Positions 54,401-62,100 are shown, counted from the stretch's first letter. The stretch is 64,000 nt of DNA from Dokdonia donghaensis DSW-1 (GCF_001653755.1 NZ_CP015125.1:246001-310000); one strand, 5' to 3'. The notes: generated by a model from the sequence alone, not told the origin. Numbers and translations: made by a program.

Positions 54401-55721
54401 TGAGAGTCACTGTATAGAAAAAATCTACAGTACCATCTGTATTAACATCTGGTGTATCATCATTTACTTGAAGTCCTGCACTTAAAATAGATAAATTTTC
54501 TTCAAAAAGTTCTATGTCTGTTGCACTGGTTTCGTAAGCGTCTCCAGTTACTGAATCATTTGCAGTTGCAAAAATTTCATTGGTAATCGTCGCCCCGTCT
54601 AAAGCTGCAACAGCGTCTACTTCAACACAAATGGAATATGTTATTGAATCCCCTGGATCTAACTCATTTAATACAGTTGTACTTAATAATTCTTCATCAG
54701 TCGTTCCATTAAAACCTCCATTTAGATTCCAACCATCCGCACCAGGCCCCACAGATCTTGATATAAATCCTGCGATGAAAGCATCATTACCAAATGCACC
54801 GCCTAGGTCATCTGTAATACTTACATTATAAACAGGATTTGCACCATTATTTGTTAATGTTCCTGTATAGTTTATAATATAGGTATCTGTAGTAGTATAC
54901 CCCCAGTCACAATGTGATTTAGATATTGTTAAACCACCGTCTCCCACAGGAGCACTACACTGATTTTGAGCCGTAAACAAATTATTGATTGCAAACAAAC
55001 AAGAACTTCCTGAAAAGTCAGCCGTAAGGTCCACAGGCCCACCATCCGAAGAAAAAGTAACACCAGAAAATGTATGACTAGTTGGAGAATCTAATCCTCC
55101 TACACCAACAGAAGCCGCTCCATCACCACCTAAATCAAGCGAACCCGTTGCTGGAGGATTTGAGAATGTAACAGTTATATCTGCAGTAAAAGTATCATCT
55201 CCTTCATTACCAGTTCCAGATGTGCCACCATCGTTACATATAGATATGGATGCCACATCTACAGAAATATCATCGATTACACAGTCAGGACTACAAGAAG
55301 ATGGTGCCGAAACTGCCATAGGATCTGTAAACGTACAGGTTGCATCATCTGAAAACGTAGCCGTCAAACTTTGAAGCATTCCATCTGCAGTAAATAGAAC
55401 ATCTTGAAATGTGTGTGAAGTTGCCGTATCTAAATCTGCAACCAAAACCGTTACAGCATTTAGATTATCACCAGTAATGTCAAGACTACCTGTAGCGGGA
55501 GCCATATCAAATGTAACCGTTACATCTGCAGTAAAAGTATCATCACTAGGATCTGGAGTAGTACCTCCATCATCACAAGCAGATATCATAGATGTAGAGA
55601 TAACTGTAATGTTACATTGTGCATTACCGACTTGCGATACTAAGAAAGAAAGTAATAAAAATCCAACAATTGAATTTTTAAAATTGTTCCGATAAGATAA
55701 ATTACGTAGTAGTGATTTCAT
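42426..55721 (-). CDS. giant T9SS adhesin with thrombospondin type 3 repeats
   Basis: 4431 residues. Signal peptide about 1-35. N-terminal part (36 to ~1180): three related ~100-residue beta domains opening with CDDGG- or CNDGG-type motifs, DUF11-type domains (GDTVSWNIVVSNLGTDTATNVFVTD; GDTVSFTITVTNNGPDDATNVSLVD) and a cadherin-like insert (AEDDIDETNVDTPITIDALGND). From ~1180 to ~4310 is calcium-binding thrombospondin type 3 repeats (ADCDGDGxxNGxE...GTDPxDPC), including two high-identity arrays. Residues ~4332-4431 are the gliding-motility-associated type B sorting domain (MTPNGDGLNDVFVIRGI, IYNRWGVEVYG, LPVGTYYYTVEY). It is exported by T9SS and displayed as a long stalk, probably for adhesion or gliding. 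It is the first gene of its operon. Confidence 0.93.
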   Translation of the reverse strand: MKSLLRNLSYRNNFKNSIVGFLLLSFLVSQVGNAQCNITVISTSMISACDDGGTTPDPSDDTFTADVTVTFDMAPATGSLDITGDNLNAVTVLVADLDTATSHTFQDVLFTADGMLQSLTATFSDDATCTFTDPMAVSAPSSCSPDCVIDDISVDVASISICNDGGTSGTGNEGDDTFTADITVTFSNPPATGSLDLGGDGAASVGVGGLDSPTSHTFSGVTFSSDGGPVDLTADFSGSSCLFAINNLFTAQNQCSAPVGDGGLTISKSHCDWGYTTTDTYIINYTGTLTNNGANPVYNVSITDDLGGAFGNDAFIAGFISRSVGPGADGWNLNGGFNGTTDEELLSTTVLNELDPGDSITYSICVEVDAVAALDGATITNEIFATANDSVTGDAYETSATDIELFEENLSILSAGLQVNDDTPDVNTDGTVDFFYTVTLRNSGSGPASNIQYVDAFDHLFSSGIPINTLTVTQLSGTLNFNPAFDGGSGVNGTSTDLLVAGQTMAANTTASYRIDLNVGPTGNQTTRNTQGIISGTDSNGTNVSEASRRNLTADHDGTQCFCQQTPVRIQFMPVPVITKSVINNDPAGTVGNRDVTFRLEIENDPTSPVDLFNLQLTDNIEAMCPGNIVNVGTPVIQFTDAAVTPSLDPAYEGNAFDDLFLNNTGQLLPGQRVVVDIEVEIALPCTGQNEAFFTATDPNGTPVGPVSDSVILNNPPEAEDDIDETNVDTPITIDALGNDTDPDMDPVIITEVDGMPISEGGAPVLLSDGTIVEYVGGELIITPPPGSNTPISFPYTVEDPLGNVDTANVFITINTCTVAVISLANISPCDSGGTTGDDSDDTFTADVIVEFTNPPGLGNLDLTGTGINEFVPVAGLDSATQHTFSGLTFASDGMDVILTATFDNPSGCTDTQTAGTAPDSCSVAAADVGITKTLNQSGPFAPGDTVSWNIVVSNLGTDTATNVFVTDTPTNVTITGITGAGCVTFPCNVGTILPNSPFSDVTLIVTGTIDAAGPFTNITSVSADQVDGNPANNVDDGTDGNNDGIAVGEADLVTVKTLGSGSATPAEGDTVSFTITVTNNGPDDATNVSLVDAIPAGLTATVNNGNTGGDQPSTYTDPNWTIPLIGSGQFVTLTIEGVVDGGEDGNTITNTTTAASTPDQTDPTTAGDDLNESVTIDGCIDTDGDGDCDSTDPDPNDPCNFTPGSIADTSNPIWAAADCDGDGDPNGTDPNPTDPCDFSAGTSTPINPMMAGTPAQNAYDIWAAADCDGDGVTNGIENDTNGTDPYDTCSYLPGSQDYTITTTEFQDADCDGDGVTNGNEIDPDGNGVDDGNGTDPTDPCNYEPLLVTQTQRGDWLIADCDGDGDPNGSDPDPMNPCDFTPGTPVPTDPMMVGTPEQTAYDIWAAADCDGDGTPNGTDTEPYDPCVDDGTIGDEDTTNPIWQAADCDGDGETNGTEDMNGSDPNDPCSVSGVPTIPAPADPNYDVWAAADCDGDGETNGEEVMNGTDPFDPCSVTTPTAQVDPMMPGTAAQNAYDIWAAADCDGDGDPNGTDPAPEDPCDFTAGSTPDPTNPIWQAADCDGDGTPNGVDPDPTDPCSDDGVIGDEDTTNAIWQAADCDGDGTSNGTDTEPYDPCVDDGTIGDEDTTNPIWQAADCDGDGETNGTEDMNGSDPNDPCSVSGVPTIPAPADPNYDVWAAADCDGDGETNGEEVMNGTDPFNPCSVTTPTAQVDPMMPGTAAQNAYDIWAAADCDGDGDPNGTDPAPEDPCDFTAGSTPDPTNPIWQAADCDGDGTPNGVDPDPTDPCSDDGVIGDEDTTNAIWQAADCDGDGTSNGTDTEPYDPCVDDGTIGDEDTTNPIWQAADCDGDGETNGTEDMNGSDPNDPCSVSGVPTIPAPADPNYDVWAAADCDGDGETNGEEVMNGTDPFDPCSVTTPTAQVDPMMPGTAAQNAYDIWAAADCDGDGDPNGTDPAPEDPCDFTAGSTPDPTNPIWQAADCDGDGTPNGVDPDPTDPCSDDGVIGDEDTTNAIWQAADCDGDGTSNGTDTEPYDPCVDDGTIGDEDTTNPIWQAADCDGDGETNGTEDMNGSDPNDPCSVSGVPTIPAPADPNYDVWAAADCDGDGETNGEEVMNGTDPFDPCSVTTPTAQVDPMMPGTAAQNAYDIWAAADCDGDGDPNGTDPAPEDPCDFTAGSTPDPTNPIWQAADCDGDGTPNGVDPDPTDPCSDDGVIGDEDTTNAIWQAADCDGDGTPNVTDTEPYDPCVDDGTIGDEDTTNPIWQAADCDGDGETNGTEDMNGSDPNDPCSVSGVPTIPAPADPNYDVWAAADCDGDGETNGEEVMNGTDPFDPCSVTTPTAQVDPMMPGTAAQNAYDIWAAADCDGDGDPNGTDPAPEDPCDFTAGSTPDPTNPIWQAADCDGDGTPNGVDPDPTDPCSDDGVIGDEDTTNAIWQAADCDGDGTPNGTDTEPYDPCVDDGTIGDEDTTNPIWQAADCDGDGETNGTEDMNGSDPNDPCSVSGVPTIPAPADPNYDVWAAADCDGDGETNGEEVMNGTDPFDPCSVTTPTAQVDPMMPGTAAQNAYDIWAAADCDGDGDPNGTDPAPEDPCDFTAGSTPDPTNPIWQAADCDGDGTPNGVDPDPTDPCSDDGVIGDEDTTNAIWQAADCDGDGTSNGTDTEPYDPCVDDGTIGDEDTTNPIWQAADCDGDGETNGDDPEPYDPCIGVELANVDLLDNNTDWYNADCDGDGVPNGVEVDPDGDGTAGPDGTDPSDPCDSNISDVSLPQMGDWLIADCDGDGTPNSVDPDPLDPCVDDGAVGDEDTTNPIWQAADCDGDGVSNGDEAANGTDPFDPCDFDPSLVTLSQMGDYFDADCDGDGVTNGDEIADGTDPNNPCDFDVASQDVTTIAEPFISSDCDGDGETNGDEIANGTDIFDPCDVTVVTIPDAADENYAIWAAADCDGDGVSNGDEAANGTDPFDPCDFDPSLVTLSQMGDYFDADCDGDGVTNGDEIADGTDPNNPCDFDVASQDVTTIAEPFISSDCDGDGETNGDEIANGTDIFDPCDVTVATIPDTADENYAIWAAADCDGDGVSNGDEAANGTDPFDPCDFDPSLVTLSQMGDYFDADCDGDGVTNGDEIADGTDPNNPCDFDVASQDVTTIAEPFISSDCDGDGETNGDEIANGTDIFDPCDVTVATIPDAADENYAIWAAADCDGDGVSNGDEAANGTDPFDPCDFDPSLVTLSQMGDYFDADCDGDGVTNGDEIADGTDPNNPCDFDVASQDVTTIAEPFISSDCDGDGETNGDEIANGTDIFDPCDVTVATIPDAADENYAIWAAADCDGDGVSNGDEAANGTDPFDPCDFDPSLVTLSQMGDYFDADCDGDGVTNGDEIADGTDPNNPCDFDVASQDVTTIAEPFISSDCDGDGETNGDEIANGTDIFDPCDVTVATIPDTSDENYAIWAAADCDGDGVSNGDEAANGTDPFDPCDFDPSLVTLSQMGDYFDADCDGDGVTNGDEIAAGTDPFDPCDFDVEDITVTQTTAFLNADCDGDGVTNGQEIADGTDPNDPCDFDIANQDITIVEGDYLAADCDGDGITNGNEIATGTDPNDPCEYDASIQDITMVSTLWLALDCDGDGVSNGTEINDGTNPLDTCDYLEENQDITIVTDEWNDADCDGDGVTNGQETIDGTDPLDACDFDLDNQDITILGDIYLNADCDGDGVNNGNEIATGTDPNDPCEYDASIQDVTMLSTLWLALDCDGDGVSNGTEINDGTNPLDTCDYLEENQDITIVTDEWNNADCDGDGEPNSSDTDPFDPCAGDTDIVTIPDPTDPNYDVWAAADCDGDGEVNGDDPDPYDPCIGGNIANVNLLDNNSDWYMADCDGDGVTNGIEVDPDMDGTAGPDGTNPTDACDYNVDDVSLPQSGDWLTADCDGDGNPNETDEDPLDPCVDADLTMVDLTDTDSDWYNVDCDGDGTINGEDPDPLDPCVDNGVIGDEDSTNSIWALADCDGDGTINANDPDPNDPCVDDGTIGDEDQNNPIWQGADCDGDGVLNGQEVIDGTNPYDSCSYDTANQDISIVTSQWEMQDCDGDGVTNGDEVTGGTDPVDPCDFELDDVSLPQSPAWNMLDCDGDGVTNGDELEDGTNPLDLCDYILDSQTVTPSQEWLDTDCDDDGTPNGSDNNTGDPCIFDLDNLDLSTISEENALADCDGDGVTNIDELDPDGDGMIGPNNTDPNDPCDFSFENQSVEPSEEWNDLDCDGDGVTNGVEILDGTNPLDPCDLNPENQDMTATTQEWKDLDCDGDGIPNGDECGDENGNGIIDFLEVNNGNPNATDGLEVFDIMTPNGDGLNDVFVIRGIKKYPNNTVRIYNRWGVEVYGVKGYGQDGQYFRGESNGRATINGDQLLPVGTYYYTVEYTNASGKLQQLAGPLYLNR
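45185..47250. repeat. tandem array, 381-bp period, about 5.4 copies
   Basis: The same landmark (ATCAAAATCACAAGGATCG) recurs at 45261, 45642, 46023, 46404, 46785 and 47166, exactly 381 bp (127 codons) apart. Each unit has three thrombospondin type 3 blocks. Copies differ by single bases only, which points to recent expansion or conversion. Confidence 0.92.
47610..51490. repeat. tandem array, 627-bp period, about 6.2 copies
   Basis: Landmarks recur every 627 bp (209 codons), for example GATGTTCC or GGTGTTCC before the caccatcac tract near 47716, 48343, 48970, 49597, 50224 and 50851. Each unit holds five calcium-binding blocks and one SGVPTIPAP segment. Copies vary at few bases; the codon GTDTEP/VTDTEP and TPN/TSN variants mark individual units. 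Confidence 0.92.
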
Positions 55722-56021
55722 AAGCGAATACTATAATATTACTTTATGTGAATCCAAAAAATTGGCTATAGTTTACCCGAAAGATAGATTAAGTTTTTTT
55801 TAATACAACCAACAACTTAAATTTAAATTTTCAATATCGATAAAAAGTAAAAAAAGTACGATTAAGTGTAATTTTAATTACAATCAGACAAGTATTATAT
55901 TTTTTTTATATAAAATTTTCACAAAACCTTGATTGTAATAGAAAATAGCAAGTATCTACGTTCAATAACGGCACAAAACTTAAACAAAAGAATTAACTAG
56001 ACTACGCAAACACTACCCATT
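55722..56021. other. 300-bp AT-rich region upstream of the giant adhesin gene
   Basis: No open frame of note. On the minus strand there is a possible promoter: TTG (55808-55806), 19 bp, TATCTTTC (55786-55779), a one-base departure from TAnnTTTG, giving a leader of about 50 nt. Long T and A tracts occur around 55795 and 55900. The terminator at 56022-56057 isolates it from the upstream module. Confidence 0.4.
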
Positions 56022-56057
56022 AAAAAAGCCTCGCTCATTTCTGAGCGAGGCTTTTTT
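56022..56057 (-). terminator. terminator of the upstream adhesin module, copy B
   Basis: Identical 16-bp stem AAAAAAGCCTCGCTCA/TGAGCGAGGCTTTTTT to copy A. Here no convergent gene needs it, so its bidirectional shape is inherited by duplication. Confidence 0.92.
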
Positions 56058-56076
56058 AATTATGTATAAATGACTT

Positions 56077-58038
56077 TTATTTTGCCACTATAATAAATTC
56101 AGACCTTCTGTTAAGTTGGTGCTCCTCTTCTGTACATTCTATACCATTACCACAAGCATTAGTAAGTTGGGTCTCTCCATATCCCCTACCAGTAAGTCGG
56201 GACATACTAATACCGCCCTGATCTACTATGTATCGTATTGTAGATACATTTCTACGCTGAGATAGACTCATATTATAAGCATCTGGCGCTCTACTGTCTG
56301 TATGTGATCGCACATCGATCTTAAGACTTGGGTACTCCCTCATTACTGCGATAACCTTCTCAAGCTCTAATGCAGCATCTGGACGAATGTTATGTTTATC
56401 AAAATCAAAGTAGATAGGATTAAGCTCTAGTGTTTTTGCAAGATCGTCTCCTAACTCTATCTTTAATGGTGGTTTTAAGTATAAATCTCTGTTTAAAACT
56501 AGCCCCACCTCTGATGTGGTATTGACTATAGCCTCTGCTGGCTCATATAAAGACTTACTAGCACGCACTATGTATGATGTATTACAATCTACATCTGGAA
56601 AACTAAAACGTCCCGCATTGTCGCTTATTTTTGTCCCTACAACTTCATTTGCAATATTGCGTAACTCTACCGTAGCTTGAGGAAGTATCCTATCGGTCTT
56701 TACATCCTTTGTAACTCCTGTAATATTCTGAGCACAATTAGTAAGCAACTTTTGTTTACGCTCAAAACTATAAATGTCATCATTACCAAGACCTGTAGCC
56801 CTGCTAGAGGCAAAATAACCCGTGCCAAGTTCCTCGTTTAATATCAACCCAAAATCATCTGCACTACTATTTACAGGCTTACCTACATTGTAAGAATCTC
56901 CTATACTACCAGCCGCGTCTAACTTACTAACAAAAATATCAAGACCTCCTAAACCAAGATGCCCATCTGAAGCATAAAAAAGCTTGTTATCTGAACTGAT
57001 AAAAGGAAACGTCTCTCTACCCTCGGTATTGATACGATCGCCTAGATTTACAGGCTCACCATAACTACCATCCCCATTAATGGTTACCATCCATAAATCA
57101 CTTAAGCCTTTTGTACCAGGCCTATCTGAGGCAAAGTATAAAATATCTTCTTCAGGACTTAAAGCAGGGTGTGCAGTAGAAAACTCATCACTATTAAAAG
57201 GAAGCTCTACAGGAACAGACCAACCATCATTAGATTTTTCACTCACATATAGCTTTAACTTTGTCGTACCATCCTCATCTCTCTTTAACTTTGTCTTCTT
57301 TGAATAGTTATTTCTTGTAAAGTAAACAACATCTCCATTTTCTGTAAACACAGAAGTACTCTCGTGATAAGGAGTGTTTATCTCATCTGATAAACGATTA
57401 ATAGTAGGATCATTAGTCTCTGTATCTCTTACAACAAAAAGATCTAAAAAAGGTTGATCGTTCCAATCGTGTATGTAGTCTCCAGTAGCCACTTCGCGAT
57501 TTGAAGAAAAAACAAGATCCTCACCATAGTAACTAGGACCAAAATCTTGAAGCTCACTGTTAAAAGAAACCTTCCCAATGGTATATCTACCAGACTGTGC
57601 TTCGATTTCCTTTAAGTAATCACGCTCGGCTACATAACGCTCTGCTCGAGAATCATCTCCATTTAACCTATTAAAAATATCCATTTGAGTATCTGCCAGG
57701 TCATAGCGCTTCATACTCTTAAGGGACTGAGCATATCTAAAGTAATACTCAGCATTTGCAACAAGCGTATCACTTTCTGAACCTAAAAGTTCACCATACC
57801 ACTTTGCAGCCTGCTTATAATCGGCAGTGAGATAATAGGCATCACCTAGTTTCTTTAAAACCTCTGGTGATCTAAAACCTCTCTCTGCAACTCGTAAATA
57901 TAAATTACGAGCATCTACAAAGGCATATTGATCAAAATTTTCAGTCGCTTCCCGTACCTTACCCTCTTGTGCCGTAACAGTAAAGCACAGCAAACACATT
58001 ATTGATGCTAGTAAGCTCTTTAGTAATCTTTGTTTCAT
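56077..58038 (-). CDS. PorE-like OmpA-family protein, copy B
   Basis: 653 residues with the same TPR, PD40 propeller, carboxypeptidase-regulatory-like and OmpA domains as copy A. Differences seen are RLSDEIN against RLSNEIN and LLTNCAQ against LLTDCAQ, plus a few silent changes (for example GGCGCT for GGAGCT near 56288 and TATTGACT for TATTTACT near 56521). It probably anchors its module's export complex to peptidoglycan. The near identity implies the two copies are functionally exchangeable. Confidence 0.9.
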   Translation of the reverse strand: MKQRLLKSLLASIMCLLCFTVTAQEGKVREATENFDQYAFVDARNLYLRVAERGFRSPEVLKKLGDAYYLTADYKQAAKWYGELLGSESDTLVANAEYYFRYAQSLKSMKRYDLADTQMDIFNRLNGDDSRAERYVAERDYLKEIEAQSGRYTIGKVSFNSELQDFGPSYYGEDLVFSSNREVATGDYIHDWNDQPFLDLFVVRDTETNDPTINRLSDEINTPYHESTSVFTENGDVVYFTRNNYSKKTKLKRDEDGTTKLKLYVSEKSNDGWSVPVELPFNSDEFSTAHPALSPEEDILYFASDRPGTKGLSDLWMVTINGDGSYGEPVNLGDRINTEGRETFPFISSDNKLFYASDGHLGLGGLDIFVSKLDAAGSIGDSYNVGKPVNSSADDFGLILNEELGTGYFASSRATGLGNDDIYSFERKQKLLTNCAQNITGVTKDVKTDRILPQATVELRNIANEVVGTKISDNAGRFSFPDVDCNTSYIVRASKSLYEPAEAIVNTTSEVGLVLNRDLYLKPPLKIELGDDLAKTLELNPIYFDFDKHNIRPDAALELEKVIAVMREYPSLKIDVRSHTDSRAPDAYNMSLSQRRNVSTIRYIVDQGGISMSRLTGRGYGETQLTNACGNGIECTEEEHQLNRRSEFIIVAK

Positions 58039-58069
58039 ACAAAATAATTTTAGTCAGCTCTATTTAAAC

Positions 58070-58088
58070 TAACGCTTTCGCGAAAGCA
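58070..58088. repeat. palindrome copy between porP and ompA-like, copy B
   Basis: Duplicate of 41371-41389 with no change; it came along with the block rather than inserting independently. Confidence 0.88.
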
Positions 58089-58109
58089 AAAAAATATTAA
58101 TATATCTAA

Positions 58110-59066
58110 TTAGAAGAATCTAGGGGAAATCAAACGCTTAGGTTTCTTTAAAATCTCAAACCTTAAAAACACCTCGTAACTACCGTCGTTAAACTGTTGC
58201 AACTCGGTAGTCTCACGATCATAAGCAAAGCCTATCATTAAACTATCTGTCACTTGAAAACCTACAAGACCACTCAAAGCAGCACTCCACCTATAAGCAG
58301 CACCTAAGGTTAATCTATCGTATAACAAAGCATTTGCGGTAACGTCTACTTGTAATGGTGCTCCAGATACCCACTTTGCAATAGCAGCAGGTTTTAACTT
58401 AAAGTCTGGAGTAATATCAAAAACATAACCTGAAGTGAGGTAGTAGTTAATACGCTCGGTAGCGAGATAGGTAGCATTAGGATCGTTCGTGTTTTGGCTA
58501 TCATCAAAGTGATCGGTCTCCAATAAATTTGGAGCACTTAAACCAGCATAAAAACGATCTGTAGAATAAAATAACCCCACTCCTATTTGAGGAGAAAACT
58601 GATTGTCTATATTATTCTGAATAAGCGCATCACCATTCTGAAATGGCGAAGCCTCTGAATAGTTTACATCTAATAAATGTACCCCACCTTTTAATCCAAA
58701 ACTAAGCTTACCAATATCTGATGTAGGTATTGAGTAACTAAAGGCAAGGTCTACATAGGTCTCACTGGTGATAAAAATATCATCTTGAACGATATTAAGA
58801 CCTAAACCTACACGCTGAGAGTCTCCTATAGGAGAATGAATAGAAGCGGTTTGTGTACGAGGTGCGCCGTCCAGACCAACCCACTGACTTCTGTGAAGAC
58901 CCAGCACACTAACACCACCACGTGAACCCGCATAAGCAGGGTTAATACTTAACGTATTATACATATACTGTGTATACTGTGCGTCTTGCTGGGCATTTAA
59001 CTGAACTGTACTCAGGGTTAAAATGAGCAATGACACAACAAATATAGTGTTAAAACATTTTTTCAT
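58110..59066 (-). CDS. PorP/SprF-family T9SS membrane protein, copy B
   Basis: 318 residues, identical in protein sequence to copy A and apparently identical in DNA. It follows the second adhesin gene after 58 bp. An unchanged exporter next to a wholly different adhesin stalk, both ending in the same sorting domain, fits the view that PorP/SprF recognises the C-terminal domain and not the passenger. Confidence 0.94.
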   Translation of the reverse strand: MKKCFNTIFVVSLLILTLSTVQLNAQQDAQYTQYMYNTLSINPAYAGSRGGVSVLGLHRSQWVGLDGAPRTQTASIHSPIGDSQRVGLGLNIVQDDIFITSETYVDLAFSYSIPTSDIGKLSFGLKGGVHLLDVNYSEASPFQNGDALIQNNIDNQFSPQIGVGLFYSTDRFYAGLSAPNLLETDHFDDSQNTNDPNATYLATERINYYLTSGYVFDITPDFKLKPAAIAKWVSGAPLQVDVTANALLYDRLTLGAAYRWSAALSGLVGFQVTDSLMIGFAYDRETTELQQFNDGSYEVFLRFEILKKPKRLISPRFF

Positions 59067-59083
59067 ATTGCTTTATTTTAATC

Positions 59084-59107
59084 CGGTGTACTCTTACAAG
59101 TACACCG
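59084..59107. other. hairpin between adhesin and porP, copy B
   Basis: Same CGGTGTACT/AGTACACCG stem as at 42385-42408, in the same position relative to both genes. Confidence 0.55.
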
Positions 59108-59124
59108 AATATTAGTATCTATTA

Positions 59125-62100
59125 TTATCTGTTTAAGTATAAAGGTCCCGCAAGTTGCTGAAGTTTACCTGAAGCATTAGTATATTCTACAGTGTAGTAA
59201 TACGTCCCTACTGGTAAAAGCTGATCGCCATTTATAGTAGCACGACCATTACTCTCTCCTCTAAAGTACTGACCATCCTGACCATAACCTTTTACTCCAT
59301 AAACCTCTACTCCCCAACGGTTGTAAATACGTACAGTATTGTTTGGATACTTTTTAATACCTCTTATGACAAATACATCATTTAAACCATCGCCATTAGG
59401 AGTCATTATATCAAATACCTCTAAACCATCGGTTGCATTAGGATTACCATTGTTAACCTCTAAGAAGTCAATTATACCATTACCATTTTCATCACCTAAT
59501 TCATCTCCGTTAGGTATACCATCACCATCACAATCTCCATCAAGGAAATCTTGACTCACGTTTACTGTCTGGCTTTCTACTTCAAGACTACAAGAATCAT
59601 TAGGATTAGTTCCATCTGCACCTTCTCTACCATCTAATACTCCATCTCCATCGGTATCAGGATTTGTTGGGTCGGTAGTATTACCATTAGGATCTGCAGG
59701 AGTATTTGGATTATCAACTCCTGTTATTTCTTCCTCATTTGTTAACCCATCGTTGTCACAATCTGCATTGTCAAACTCAGGTGTCGTTAGAAGAGTTTGA
59801 CTATCTGCAACAAAATCACAAACATCAAACGGGTTTGTACCATCTGCAATCTCATCTCCATTAGTAACTCCATCACCGTCACAATCAAGGGTGTCAAAAT
59901 CACCCCCTACAGGTAGTGTAATACTACCAACTAAGAAATCACAAGGGTTATTAGGGTCTGTACCATCCTCTGCCTCATCTCCATCTGTCACTCCATCACC
60001 ATCTGTATCGGCATTTGTAGGATCTGTTGTATTTCCATTTGGATCTGCAGGTGTATCAGGATCATCTATACCCGTTAATTCTTCACCATTATTTAAACCA
60101 TCCATATCACAGTCAAGATCATTCCAAGCTTGAGTAGGATCAATAGATTGACTACTCACCTGTAAATCACAAGGATCATTAGGATCGGTCATATCACCAG
60201 CTTCATCGCCATCGGTTACTCCATCGCCATCACTATCAGGATTCTGTGGATCTGTGGTATTTCCATTTGGATCGTTTGGAGTTGATGGATCATCAATTCC
60301 GGTTGTCTCCTCATTGTTAGTAAGACCATCCATATCACAATCTGCACTGTCATAAGCAGCATCAGTCATTTCTGTCTGGTTAGCTACTACTAGACTACAA
60401 TTATCATTAGGATCTGTACCATCAAGCGCTTCTTGACCATCTGTCACTCCATCACCATCTGTATCAGCATTTGTAGGATCTGTTGTATTTCCATTTGGAT
60501 CTGCAGGGGTAGTAGGATCATCAACTCCAGTAAGCTCTTCACCGTTATTTAAACCGTCCATATCACAATCAAGATCATTCCAAGCTGTCGTTGGCGTTAC
60601 CGTTTGACTAGCAATCTCAAGAGCACAAGGGTCATTAGGATCGGTCATATCACCAGCTTCATCACCATCGGTCACTCCATCTCCATCACTATCAGGATTC
60701 TGTGGATCTGTGGTATTTCCATTTGGATCGTTTGGAGTTGATGGATCATCAATTCCTGTTGCCTCTTCATTGTTAGTAAGACCATCCATATCACAATCTG
60801 CACTGTCATAAGCAGCATCAGTCATTTCTGTCTGGTTAGCTACTACTAGACTACAATTATCATTAGGATCTGTACCATCAAGCGCTTCTTGACCATCTGT
60901 TACTCCATCACCATCACTATCAATATCTAATGGATCTGTAATCTCACCATCAGGATCTGCAGGGGTAGTAGGATCGTCAACTCCAGTAAGCTCTTCACCG
61001 TTATTTAAACCGTCCATATCACAATCAAGATCATTCCAAGCTGTCGTTGGCGTTACCGTTTGACTAGCAATCTCAAGAGCACAAGGGTCATTAGGATCGG
61101 TCATATCACCAGCTTCATCACCATCGGTTACTCCATCTCCATCACTATCAGGATTCTGTGGATCTGTGGTATTTCCATTTGGATCGTTTGGAGTTGATGG
61201 ATCATCAATTCCTGTTGCCTCTTCATTGTTAGTAAGACCATCCATATCACAATCTGCACTGTCATAAGCAGCATCAGTCATTTCTGTCTGGTTAGCTACT
61301 ACTAGACTACAATTATCATTAGGATCTGTACCATCAAGCGCTTCTTGACCATCTGTTACTCCATCACCATCACTATCAATATCTAATGGATCTGTAATCT
61401 CACCATCAGGATCTGCAGGGGTAGTAGGATCGTCAACTCCAGTAAGCTCTTCACCGTTATTTAAACCGTCCATATCACAATCAAGATCATTCCAAGCTGT
61501 CGTTGGCGTTACCGTTTGACTAGCAATCTCAAGAGCACAAGGATCATTAGGATCAGTCATATCACCAGCTTCATCACCATCGGTTACTCCATCTCCATCA
61601 CTATCAGGATTCTGTGGATCTGTGGTGTTACCATTTGGATCGTTTGGAGTTGATGGATCATCAATTCCGGTTGTCTCCTCATTGTTAGTAAGACCATCCA
61701 TATCGCAATCTGCACTGTCATAAGCAGCATCAGTCATTTCTGTCTGGTTAGCTACTACTAGACTACAATTATCATTAGGATCTGTACCATCAAGCGCTTC
61801 TTGACCATCTGTTACTCCATCACCATCACTATCAATATCTAATGGATCTGTAATCTCACCATCAGGATCTGCAGGGGTAGTAGGATCGTCAACTCCAGTA
61901 AGCTCTTCACCGTTATTTAAACCGTCCATATCACAATCAAGATCATTCCAAGCTGTCGTTGGCGTTACCGTTTGACTAGCAATCTCAAGAGCACAAGGAT
62001 CATTAGGATCAGTCATATCACCAGCTTCATCGCCATCGGTCACTCCATCTCCATCACTATCAGGATTCTGTGGATCTGTGGTACTACCATTTGGATCGTT

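Larger units (their letters stand above)
55990..59529. repeat. segmental duplication, copy B
   Basis: Partner of 39291-42830. Outside the left edge (55990 leftwards) the sequence is unrelated to copy A; at the right it passes into the second adhesin's own repeats. Confidence 0.9.

Noticed and set aside
55722..56021. Origin-like or attachment-site region because of long A/T tracts
   Set aside because: No DnaA-box cluster, no tRNA end and no integrase gene; the AT richness fits an upstream promoter region.
39291..59529. Duplicated block as a composite transposon
   Set aside because: No transposase, no inverted ends and no target-site duplication seen at the edges. The offset and gene order fit tandem duplication or conversion better.
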